Origin: Dehalococcoidia bacterium
GTDB lineage: Bacteria; Chloroflexota; Dehalococcoidia; GIF9; UBA5620
Direction of reading: 5' to 3'
DNA: 5,133 nt
Assembly: GCA_016783225.1 (NCBI GenBank)
Contig: JADHWZ010000150.1
Location: 1-5,133, forward strand
Shown: piece after piece, positions 1 to 5,133 of the stretch
How the letters are laid out: the number at the start of each line of letters is the position of its first letter
Numbering within the stretch: position 1 is the stretch's first letter
The notes under the pieces: generated by a model
What the model was told of the DNA's origin: nothing
Database searches by the model: none
What the model saw: the letters and a program-made list of their open reading frames with translations, nothing else
Position numbers and translations under genes: made by a program

Positions 1-525
1 GGCCAGCGGTTTACCCACTAGATTGCTGCGGCCACAGATGACAACATGCTTGCCGGCTGGGTCATTGCCACTCCTGATCAACAACTCCTGCACTCCGTGG
101 GGGGTGCAGGGCAAAGGGCAAGGCTCGCCTCGCAGCAGTTTGCCCACGTTTACCGGATGAAAGCCATCCACGTCTTTCTCCGATGCGATGCAGCTAATAA
201 CCTTGTCTGTGCTGATATGTTTGGGCAACGGCAGTTGCACCAGGATGCCGTGGAATTTCGGGTCTTTGTTAAGCTTGTCAACCGTCTTGATGACTTCTTC
301 CTCCGGTGTATCGGCTGGCAGACGAATGGTCTCCTCGTGCATGCCTATTTCCTCGGCTCCCTTGGCTTTGCTGGTAACATATGATACCGAGGCCGGGTCT
401 TCGCCCACCAGCACCACGGCCAGTGCCGGCGTTACTCCCTTCTCCTTGAGTTTGTTTACCCTCTCTTTCAGTTCCTCTCGGATTTCGGCTGCTACCTGGG
501 TCCCGCTGATAACTTGTGCTGGCAT
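1..525 (-). CDS. folD: FolD, methylene-THF dehydrogenase / methenyl-THF cyclohydrolase (3' end outside window)
   Basis: This bifunctional cytosolic enzyme oxidises 5,10-methylene-THF to methenyl-THF with NAD(P)+ and hydrolyses it to 10-formyl-THF. In the Wood-Ljungdahl methyl branch it runs in the reverse direction. The first 175 residues are visible; the family is usually 280-300, so the rest of the NAD(P)-binding domain lies beyond base 1. Visible family motifs are VGEDPAS at 40-46, the YxxxK catalytic motif (Y49, K53), GILVQLPLP at 93-101, KDVDGFHPVN at 117-126, PCTPHGV at 139-145 and the dinucleotide-domain motif GRSNLVGKP at 165-173. The ATG at 525 is chosen because a very strong GGAGGAGG site (bases 535-544) sits 9 bases upstream. 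It is the last gene of the minus-strand run and appears to have its own promoter at 690-719. No frameshift or missing catalytic residue is seen. Identification is secure from several independent motifs. Confidence 0.97.
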   Translation of the reverse strand, partial: MPAQVISGTQVAAEIREELKERVNKLKEKGVTPALAVVLVGEDPASVSYVTSKAKGAEEIGMHEETIRLPADTPEEEVIKTVDKLNKDPKFHGILVQLPLPKHISTDKVISCIASEKDVDGFHPVNVGKLLRGEPCPLPCTPHGVQELLIRSGNDPAGKHVVICGRSNLVGKPLA

Positions 526-566
526 CGCTTTGTGCCTCCTCCTTAGTATTTTGCTCTTACATCAGA

Positions 567-597
567 GTGGAGCGCAGGGGAACCCCCGTGCTTCCAC
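567..597 (-). promoter_or_regulatory. Hairpin in folD 5' leader
   Basis: On the minus strand an outer stem GTGGA/TCCAC encloses a less regular part and an inner GGGG/CCCC stem with a 3-base loop, giving about 12 pairs with small bulges. It lies between the predicted folD transcription start and the folD ribosome site. No T-run follows, so it is not a classic intrinsic terminator. It could affect RNA stability or translation, but no known riboswitch class is recognised and a chance fold is possible. Confidence 0.3.
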
Positions 598-689
598 GCT
601 CATTACAATAAGAGGGACGACTGGATTGGGGTGTAGTTGACTAAAGCTGCTTGCACCCAAGGCTCCGAGACCTACTTTGCCAAGCAGTG

Positions 690-719
690 ATTATAGCATG
701 TGAAACTGCGTCAAAGCAA
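690..719 (-). promoter_or_regulatory. Sigma-70-type promoter for folD
   Basis: Reading the minus strand, TTGCTT (bases 714-719) is followed after 18 bases by a perfect TATAAT (690-695). The preceding TGC makes an extended -10 (TGnTATAAT). Transcription would start near base 683, giving a leader of roughly 150-160 bases before the folD ATG. A better-looking -35 hexamer, TTGACG (709-714), lies only 13 bases from the -10, too close for normal spacing. The site lies just outside the preceding gene, which ends at 762, as expected for a promoter that lets folD be transcribed separately. Confidence 0.6.
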
Positions 720-761
720 TAGGAGGCTTGCGTCCTGGCTGCGGGTTTTGAGTTACCTCAT

Positions 762-1019
762 TCACTCATTTGGTCTTTGATTCTGAGCTTCCCAGAATTG
801 ACATCCTTCACGTCTATCAGTGGCAACCGCTTCTACTCTAAAGAGATTGATGAAGCCGTATTCATTGAACTCTCGCTGGTAAGAATCACCTTCCTGCAAC
901 TTGTCAAGATATCTGGCCAGTTCTGAGTTGGTGCAGTTTACCCCTTCTTCTGAACCCGATATGCCAGGCCCCACGGCAAACCCCTTGGCGAATTTACAGG
1001 TTCCACATATTTCTTCCAT
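762..1019 (-). CDS. Small four-cysteine protein of unknown function (85 aa)
   Basis: I do not recognise the family. The protein is short, soluble-looking and has no signal peptide or membrane segment. It starts with a CxxC pair (C5, C8), followed by C29 (in VNCTN) and C73 (in GCQFW). The spacing C-x2-C-x20-C-x43-C would suit one zinc ion or one Fe-S cluster; this is inference. Between C29 and C73 is a charged and aromatic stretch, including YLDKLQEGDSYQREF (37-51) and YGFINLFRVEAVA (54-66). The ATG at 1019 is preferred over an in-frame ATG at 1064 because an excellent AAAGGAGGAT site ends just 3 bases before it, and because the 15 extra residues are low-complexity and run through a hairpin. 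It is flanked by about 377 bases without a gene upstream and the folD promoter downstream. Its position among THF-pathway genes suggests, but does not prove, a link to that metabolism. Confidence 0.75.
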   Translation of the reverse strand: MEEICGTCKFAKGFAVGPGISGSEEGVNCTNSELARYLDKLQEGDSYQREFNEYGFINLFRVEAVATDRREGCQFWEAQNQRPNE

Positions 1020-1022
1020 CTT

Positions 1023-1032
1023 ATCCTCCTTT
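1023..1032 (-). promoter_or_regulatory. Ribosome binding site deciding the start of the four-cysteine protein
   Basis: The minus strand reads AAAGGAGGAT followed by AAG and ATG. GGAGG is 5 bases from the start codon at 1019, near-ideal spacing. This supports the internal ATG and an 85-residue product rather than the 100-residue reading from 1064. Confidence 0.8.
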
Positions 1033-1044
1033 TGGTCATTTCCC

Positions 1045-1061
1045 CCTTGGCTACCCCAAGG
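1045..1061 (-). promoter_or_regulatory. Perfect 6-bp inverted repeat ahead of the small gene
   Basis: CCTTGG and CCAAGG flank a 5-base loop, 12 bases upstream of the ribosome site of the four-cysteine gene. It could be a leader hairpin or a small operator. It lacks a T-run and is too short to call a terminator. Chance occurrence is possible. Confidence 0.3.
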
Positions 1062-1396
1062 CATGTGACCCGCACCTGCGACCAGTCAGAATGAACAGAT
1101 TGCATCGCAGTCTTGTTGCTTACCCGAAGGTCACAGGGTCGGGGCATTCCATTGCTTTGTGCTTTGATGTGGACGCCTGCCTGCCAATGCCAACGTAACC
1201 ATAAGGCGGCCATCGAAGCATAGACAACCCGGTTCCACTACACCGGCTGAGTAATGTGACTCATGACGAGAACTGACAGGCAGTACGACGCTCCGGGCTT
1301 GTGCCCACACGTTGTCCGCGGTCTTTTCCGGCGCCGCAGCCAACACGTCAACGGGTAGGCGACGCTGTGCTGCCCTTCACTTCCAACTGGTAACCA
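1062..1396. other. Stretch of about 335 bases with no supportable gene
   Basis: This lies between the end of the response regulator and the leader of the small gene. Minus-strand open frames reach into it (about 938-1213 and 1131-1346), but they overlap each other, have no good ribosome site, and give Trp/Arg-rich peptides that I cannot assign. A 5-bp inverted repeat CCGGT/ACCGG with an 8-base loop lies at 1229-1246. I see no tRNA, rRNA, CRISPR repeat or transposase motif, and no convincing -35/-10 pair. It could be a long leader for the small gene, an unrecognised small RNA, or decayed coding sequence. Confidence 0.5.
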
Positions 1397-2185
1397 TCAT
1401 GGCAAAGACCAAGAGAAGTACTTACCACCGCTCACAGCCCTTATGCCGTCTATGAGCTCTGTACTTGCTGCCTTTTTGGGGATAAAGCCATGCGCTCCGG
1501 CCTGTTTGGCAACAAGCATGTTCTCTTCTTCGTCATATTGTGTCAATATCAAAACCTTTGTCTGCGGGCATTCGCTACTTATTCGCCTTGTGGCCTCCAA
1601 TCCGCTCATCACGGGCATGACTATATCCATCAACGCTACGTTCGGCAGAAGTAGCTGCACCTTCTCAAGAGCGTCTTGTCCGTCGACAGCTTCACCTACT
1701 ACCTCCATGTCCTTCTGTAGCCCGAGAACGGCACATATTCCGTGCCTGACCATGGTATGGTCATCTACTACCAACACTCTTATCTTCTTAGGCCCAGTTG
1801 CTTCTTCCACCAGGATTTGGATTCGGGGCACCAGCGCAGCTGGCTCGATTGGCTTTGTTACATAACCCTCGGACTCGAGTTGTATTCCCTCGAACCTTCT
1901 CCATCCCCTAATAGAGCGTTCTTCATGCCGGGCGTCGATAACCAGGAGGGGTATGTCTTTGTACTTGGGGTGCTGTTTCAGCCACTTATGGATGGAGAAT
2001 GCTTGCCCAGCGGGAGCCATGGTGCCCAGAACAACGATATCGGGCTCCGTAGTCATCATCTCCTCGGCTTCTGCCTTGCTGGAGGCGGTGATCACATGAT
2101 AGGACTTGGCTTCCAGAGTCCTCTGGAAAGCTTCCACAAAATCAGGTTCGTCATCTATGATCAGGATTCTTTCATTGTTTGCCAT
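1397..2185 (-). CDS. Tandem-receiver response regulator, first receiver degenerate, no output domain
   Basis: The 262-residue protein has two CheY-like receiver domains and nothing else. The first (about 5-128) keeps the acidic pair D11-D12 and the conserved Lys (K111 in VTKP). The expected phospho-acceptor aspartate after PDIVVL is Gly (G54), and D84 stands where Ser/Thr is usual, so it probably cannot be phosphorylated normally. The second (about 135-257) looks intact and NarL/FixJ-like: acidic pair D141-D142, acceptor D187 in LMDIVMP, T215 and K237. The protein stops at SLP, just where a LuxR-type DNA-binding domain would normally follow. It may therefore act by protein contacts, or the DNA-binding part has been lost. 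The ATG at 2185 is chosen for its AAGGAGGG site 8 bases upstream; an in-frame reading from 2248 adds 21 basic residues without support. It lies 72 bases after metF, in a gap with a CCGCT/AGCGG stem (2232-2252) but no T-run, so co-transcription is likely. No cognate histidine kinase is visible. Confidence 0.9.
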   Translation of the reverse strand: MANNERILIIDDEPDFVEAFQRTLEAKSYHVITASSKAEAEEMMTTEPDIVVLGTMAPAGQAFSIHKWLKQHPKYKDIPLLVIDARHEERSIRGWRRFEGIQLESEGYVTKPIEPAALVPRIQILVEEATGPKKIRVLVVDDHTMVRHGICAVLGLQKDMEVVGEAVDGQDALEKVQLLLPNVALMDIVMPVMSGLEATRRISSECPQTKVLILTQYDEEENMLVAKQAGAHGFIPKKAASTELIDGIRAVSGGKYFSWSLP

Positions 2186-2193
2186 TTTGCTTT

Positions 2194-2201
2194 CCCTCCT
2201 T
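2194..2201 (-). promoter_or_regulatory. Ribosome binding site deciding the response-regulator start
   Basis: The minus strand reads AAGGAGGG with 8 bases to the ATG at 2185. It lies inside the longer open frame that begins at 2248, so it argues for the internal start, which also puts the receiver beta-1 strand (RILIIDD) at the usual place near the N-terminus. Confidence 0.8.
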
Positions 2202-2257
2202 GTGCGAGAGCTACCTAACCTCTTGGGCATACCGCTGCGATTAGCCAAGCGGCTGTC

Positions 2258-3160
2258 TCAAGGATGCACTTCGACCAAGTCGGCCGCTTCCAAGATGTCA
2301 GGCACAATCGCTTCATTGCCCACTGCCATAATATGGACACCGTGGCAGAGATTTTCGTCCTTTATTGCCTTTATTGTGCGCAGAACAATCTCGATTCCTT
2401 TCTCAAGTCCCTTGCCCTTTTCTGCGGTGGCAAGCTCATCTAGAACAGCCTGCGGAACAATTATTCCGGGAACATTGTCATTCATGTACCGAGCCATCCT
2501 CGCCGAAGCCATGACTATGATACCTGCCAGGATTCTCACATCAAACTGGGAGGCATATTGCATGAACCTGCGAAGACTTCCAAGGTCGAAAATGCCCTGG
2601 GTCTGGAAGAATTGCGCCCCGGCACCAACCTTCTTGTCGAACTTGACCAGTTGTGGCTCAACAAGGTCTGCTTCGGGATGAACCGAGGCACCAACGCAGA
2701 ATTTCGGAGCGCCTTTGAGGTCATTCCCGGCCATGTCTGTTCCGCCTTCCATCGTCTTGATCATCTTGAGCAATTGCACCGAATCCAGGTCAAAGACAGG
2801 TTTTGCTTCCTTGTGGTCACCCACGTCAATTGAATCCCCGGTTAGGCAAAGGACGTTGCTGATGCCTCTCGAGTATGCCAAAAGAAGGTCAGCTTGAAGC
2901 GCCAAGCGATTACGGTCACGGCAGGTCACCTGAAGGATAGGCTCTCCACCACGTTCCTTCACCAATAGACAGCCACCCAACGAGGGGAAACGCATTACCG
3001 AACTCTGATGGTCAGTGACATTGATGGCGTCAACTTTGTCCTTGAGAAGCTCTATGTGATGAACCGTTTCCGAGATATCCGCCCCTTTGGGGGGCCCGAC
3101 CTCTGTTGTCACCAAGAATCCGTTGGAGTAAAGCTTTTCCTGGAATAATGAGTTAGCCAT
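2258..3160 (-). CDS. metF: Methylenetetrahydrofolate reductase, MetF
   Basis: This FAD- or FMN-dependent TIM-barrel enzyme reduces 5,10-methylene-THF to 5-methyl-THF. That is the last step before methyl transfer to the corrinoid protein in the Wood-Ljungdahl pathway, and it also feeds methionine synthesis. The 300-residue length is normal for bacterial MetF. Visible family signatures are the catalytic Glu in TTEVGPPKG (E20), NVTDHQ (47-52), the flavin-binding region TCRDRNRLALQADLL (79-93), LTGD (106-109), VGASVHPE (156-163) and KVGAGAQFFQTQGIFD (177-192). The start ATG at 3160 overlaps the end of metV by 8 bases, with AGGAGAGG just upstream inside metV, so the two are probably translationally coupled. 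Like other MetV-associated enzymes, it probably receives electrons through MetV rather than binding NAD(P)H itself; this is inferred from context. Confidence 0.97.
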   Translation of the reverse strand: MANSLFQEKLYSNGFLVTTEVGPPKGADISETVHHIELLKDKVDAINVTDHQSSVMRFPSLGGCLLVKERGGEPILQVTCRDRNRLALQADLLLAYSRGISNVLCLTGDSIDVGDHKEAKPVFDLDSVQLLKMIKTMEGGTDMAGNDLKGAPKFCVGASVHPEADLVEPQLVKFDKKVGAGAQFFQTQGIFDLGSLRRFMQYASQFDVRILAGIIVMASARMARYMNDNVPGIIVPQAVLDELATAEKGKGLEKGIEIVLRTIKAIKDENLCHGVHIMAVGNEAIVPDILEAADLVEVHP

Positions 3161-3836
3161 TATCCTCTCCTACGCCAATGCTGGCTTTGCTCACGATCCT
3201 TTTCGGCCTCGGAATCGCTCGGAAGTTCCTTGGAGGGTAATATCGGCGCATTTTCTCCAGTTGCTGCAGCCTCTCTAGGCGCTTGTATATGAGAATCCAG
3301 GCGCAGTCCATATCTTTGTTGGCTTCACATTTACCGTTCTTGGTGCCGGCGCAAGGCCCATTGAGTATCCCCTTCGTGCACCTGGTGATGGGACAAATGC
3401 CAGCGGTCTCTGCCAATCTGCAATCGCCGCAGGCAGCGCACCGCTCATCCCAAATCCCCCACTCTTTGGCCATACCCATGAAACATGTGTTGACACCTGG
3501 TAACACGGGTATATCCGGCAAACTCTCGGCTACAGCCTGCACCCCGATGCCGCAACCTAGCGAAAGAATGGCATCCACCTCCCTGACCCTGTCGACAAGA
3601 AGGTCCATGAATTCGGCATCGCACTGTCTTTTCAAAGTGTATTCTGAAAAGGTGTGAGTCCCATTCCCGCTTTTAGCCTGCGCGAGTCTCAGAGCGTTAT
3701 GGAGAAAGGAGACTTCACGCTCGCCACCGGCATCACAAACCGTCATGCAGGTTCCGCAACCAAGGATCAACACCCTATCATAAGGCGCAATCATTCGCCT
3801 GATCTCTTCTAGAGGCTTTTGCTCTGCAACTATCAA
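3153..3836 (-). CDS. metV: MetV, MTHFR C-terminal-domain Fe-S/zinc protein
   Basis: MetV is the partner subunit of acetogen-type methylenetetrahydrofolate reductase and carries electrons to MetF. The 227-residue protein has 14 cysteines: LGCGTCMTVC (C27, C30, C34), C72, GCG (C95), C118, a cluster C133-x2-C136-x2-C139 with C148 and C153, and the family hallmark NGPCAGTKNGKCE (159-171) followed by DCAW (C178). These suit Fe-S and zinc sites. The tail after about residue 184 is basic and helical. The start is a TTG at 3836, not an ATG: it follows AGGAGGTG by 5 bases and overlaps the TGA of the upstream gene as TTGA, a typical coupled junction. It overlaps metF by 8 bases at the other end. The tight arrangement with both neighbours indicates one complex. 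Confidence 0.95.
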   Translation of the reverse strand: MIVAEQKPLEEIRRMIAPYDRVLILGCGTCMTVCDAGGEREVSFLHNALRLAQAKSGNGTHTFSEYTLKRQCDAEFMDLLVDRVREVDAILSLGCGIGVQAVAESLPDIPVLPGVNTCFMGMAKEWGIWDERCAACGDCRLAETAGICPITRCTKGILNGPCAGTKNGKCEANKDMDCAWILIYKRLERLQQLEKMRRYYPPRNFRAIPRPKRIVSKASIGVGEDNG

Positions 3837-5133
3837 CTTTTCACCTCCTGCATTATTACCGAGGCCAAATAGAGCGCACCTATTCGTTCTGCAAACTTAT
3901 CGAGTTCCTTGGTCGGGTCCTCATTGGTGGTGCTTGGAACAAAGGCCTGAAGCCGTTCTGGCTCAAGACCGATCTGCACCAGGGTTTTTCTGACCTTTGC
4001 AATACGCTGGTCAGCCCAAGAGGCAGTGTTTTCTCTGGAACACTGTTCCCCGCAGCCAGCGATGAAAACTCCCTCTGCACCCATTTCGAAGGCACGCAAT
4101 ATATGCTCGTCTTCTACCTTGGCTACACAAAGAACGGGCACAATCCAGGTGCCGGCCTTGGCTTCCCGCCACAGGCCCGCAAGGGTGCCAGTGCCGAAAA
4201 GCCCATACTGGCAGCAAAAACCGACAATGAAGGGCTTAGATTTGGATTCCGACGCGGACTTAAGTGTGTGCTCCAGCTCCTCAGTTATATGGCGTCGGTC
4301 ATAGGGCTTTCTAAGGACTATCGCTTTCGCCGGACACTCGGCAACGCATATACCGCAAGCCTGACACTGATCAGCAGGTATTTGGATTGTGCCGCTGGCA
4401 TCCAGGTAGGGGACGTGATATGGGCAGACTCTTAGGCAGGTCAAGCACGTGGCGCACTTATCTTGGAACATGATCTCGGCGCCCATACCGCATCGGAGGC
4501 ATCTTCTTGCTTCGTTGACGGCGGCTTCCCAGTCATAGACAAGCTCTACTGGCTCGAAGTCCCCCGCCCTTGCCTTGGGAGGAAGGATTGGTGGCTCGAA
4601 TCGGCCAATTTTCCTTATCATCTCTACTGTTTCGGGCAGCAGGTCGCCTGCTAGGCTTTGGCGCGCCTCTTTGTCAACCAGCGGATATCTGTGCTGAAGG
4701 TAATCGTCGATGCGAGAGGCTGCCAGCCTGCCGGCTTCTAGAGCCTGTGTGACCGTCGCTGGCCCGGTGACAGCATCCCCTCCAGCGAAGACCCCTGCCC
4801 TGTTGGTCGTGAGTGTGACGGGGTCAACCTGAATAGTGCTGCCTCTGCCTGTTCGGAGGTGGAAGTCACCTGGGGTCTGTGGTGCCTGTCCAATAGCGGT
4901 AATTAGCGCGTCGATTTGCTTGCTGAACCTGCTGTTTTTGATCGGTACTGGCTGGCGCCTACCGCTAGCATCCGGTGCGCCGAGCTCCATCCTGGTGCAG
5001 GTCAGGCTTAACCGCCCATTTTTCCTCTTTATGCGGGTCGGTGCTACCAGAAACAGGATGTCTATCCCTTCCTCCAAGGCTTGCTCTACTTCTGTGGGAT
5101 CTGCTGGCATTTCCGCACGGCTGCGGCGATAGA
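3833..5133 (-). CDS. Fused GltD-like FAD/NAD(P)H oxidoreductase – 2[4Fe-4S] ferredoxin – MvhD protein (5' end outside window)
   Basis: Numbering is from the Met at 5110, which is not the start: the codons before it read Y-R-R-S-R-A-E, matching the RRSR.EMPA motif of glutamate-synthase-small-subunit-like flavoproteins. The frame stays open to the window edge. Domains in order are: the end of the NAD(P)H/FAD two-Rossmann region (1-140), with the FAD motif GVFAGGDAVTGPATV at 106-120; a linker with RCLRC (C204, C207); and a two-cluster ferredoxin with C219, C222, C225, C229 and C249, C252, C255, C259, each ending CP (bases about 4334-4456). Last is a domain like the delta subunit of methyl-viologen hydrogenase, MvhD (about 294-415), with C299, C300, C328, C353 and C357. 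Such parts move electrons between NAD(P)H, flavin and Fe-S partners. The 4-base overlap with metV makes it the likely electron-input subunit for MetVF. The MvhD motif is unusual: GFCCQYG replaces the usual CxxC form. The N-terminal domains cannot be seen. Confidence 0.9.
   Translation of the reverse strand, partial: YRRSRAEMPADPTEVEQALEEGIDILFLVAPTRIKRKNGRLSLTCTRMELGAPDASGRRQPVPIKNSRFSKQIDALITAIGQAPQTPGDFHLRTGRGSTIQVDPVTLTTNRAGVFAGGDAVTGPATVTQALEAGRLAASRIDDYLQHRYPLVDKEARQSLAGDLLPETVEMIRKIGRFEPPILPPKARAGDFEPVELVYDWEAAVNEARRCLRCGMGAEIMFQDKCATCLTCLRVCPYHVPYLDASGTIQIPADQCQACGICVAECPAKAIVLRKPYDRRHITEELEHTLKSASESKSKPFIVGFCCQYGLFGTGTLAGLWREAKAGTWIVPVLCVAKVEDEHILRAFEMGAEGVFIAGCGEQCSRENTASWADQRIAKVRKTLVQIGLEPERLQAFVPSTTNEDPTKELDKFAERIGALYLASVIMQEVKS
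3842..3849 (-). promoter_or_regulatory. Ribosome binding site deciding the TTG start of metV
   Basis: The minus strand reads AGGAGGTG, then AAAAG, then TTG at 3836. The site is nearly a perfect anti-Shine-Dalgarno match at good spacing and lies inside the last codons of the upstream oxidoreductase. It supports TTG initiation and translational coupling. Confidence 0.8.

Noticed and set aside
567..597. Intrinsic terminator or tetrahydrofolate riboswitch before folD.
   Set aside because: There is no T-run after the stem, and the leader does not show the riboswitch pattern as I know it.
46..640. Plus-strand open frames opposite folD (46-384 and 188-640).
   Set aside because: They lie antisense to clear FolD codons or its leader, give no recognisable protein and lack ribosome sites.
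690..714. TTGACG/TATAAT as the folD promoter pair.
   Set aside because: The spacing is only 13 bases; TTGCTT at 18 bases with the extended -10 is more plausible.
938..1213. A 91-residue minus-strand frame overlapping the start of the small four-cysteine gene.
   Set aside because: It overlaps the better-supported gene in another frame and has a Trp/Arg-rich, shadow-like composition.
1131..1346. A 71-residue minus-strand frame after the regulator, considered as a missing HTH domain or transposon remnant.
   Set aside because: Its translation shows no LuxR HTH pattern or transposase motif that I can recognise, and it has no ribosome site.
2186..2248. N-terminal extension of the response regulator starting at 2248.
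   Set aside because: The extra 21 residues are basic and unlike a receiver domain, and a strong ribosome site lies inside them in front of the ATG at 2185.
1742..2681. Long plus-strand open frames opposite the response regulator and metF (1742-2218 and 2106-2681).
   Set aside because: They are antisense to well-supported coding sequence and encode nothing recognisable.
4026..5132. Plus-strand frames opposite the oxidoreductase fusion (4026-4304, 4103-4435, 4836-5132).
   Set aside because: They are shadows of a gene with clear FAD, ferredoxin and MvhD motifs on the other strand.

Overview
The window carries a run of minus-strand genes for the tetrahydrofolate (methyl) branch of one-carbon metabolism, as found in anaerobic bacteria with a Wood-Ljungdahl pathway. 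In transcription order (right to left) they are: the C-terminal part of a fused FAD/NAD(P)H oxidoreductase–ferredoxin–MvhD protein (open at the right edge), metV (zinc/Fe-S partner of methylenetetrahydrofolate reductase, MTHFR), metF (MTHFR), a tandem-receiver response regulator without an output domain, an unrecognised 85-residue four-cysteine protein, and folD (methylene-THF dehydrogenase/cyclohydrolase, open at the left edge). I support no plus-strand gene. Strong AGGAGG-type ribosome sites, the metV/metF gene pair and the Fe-S-rich oxidoreductase fit a strict anaerobe. A Dehalococcoidia-like Chloroflexota is my best guess, but this is from general resemblance only.

Region by region: 3833-5133 and 3153-3836 overlap by 4 bases (TTGA), and metV overlaps metF by 8 bases, so the first three genes look translationally coupled and probably form one enzyme complex. 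The response regulator follows metF after 72 bases. A gap of about 377 bases without a convincing gene (1020-1396) then separates it from the small cysteine protein (762-1019). A further 236-base gap holds a good sigma-70-type promoter for folD (extended -10 TGCTATAAT) and a leader of roughly 150 bases with a hairpin.

How it may work together: FolD interconverts formyl/methenyl/methylene-THF and MetF reduces methylene-THF to methyl-THF. MetV and the upstream flavin/Fe-S fusion plausibly carry electrons from NAD(P)H (or another donor) to MetF. This would be a single-polypeptide counterpart of the HdrABC-MvhD set linked to metVF in Moorella thermoacetica. The most unusual points are that fusion, its altered MvhD cysteine motif, the regulator whose first receiver has lost its phospho-acceptor aspartate and which has no output domain, and the small four-cysteine protein.
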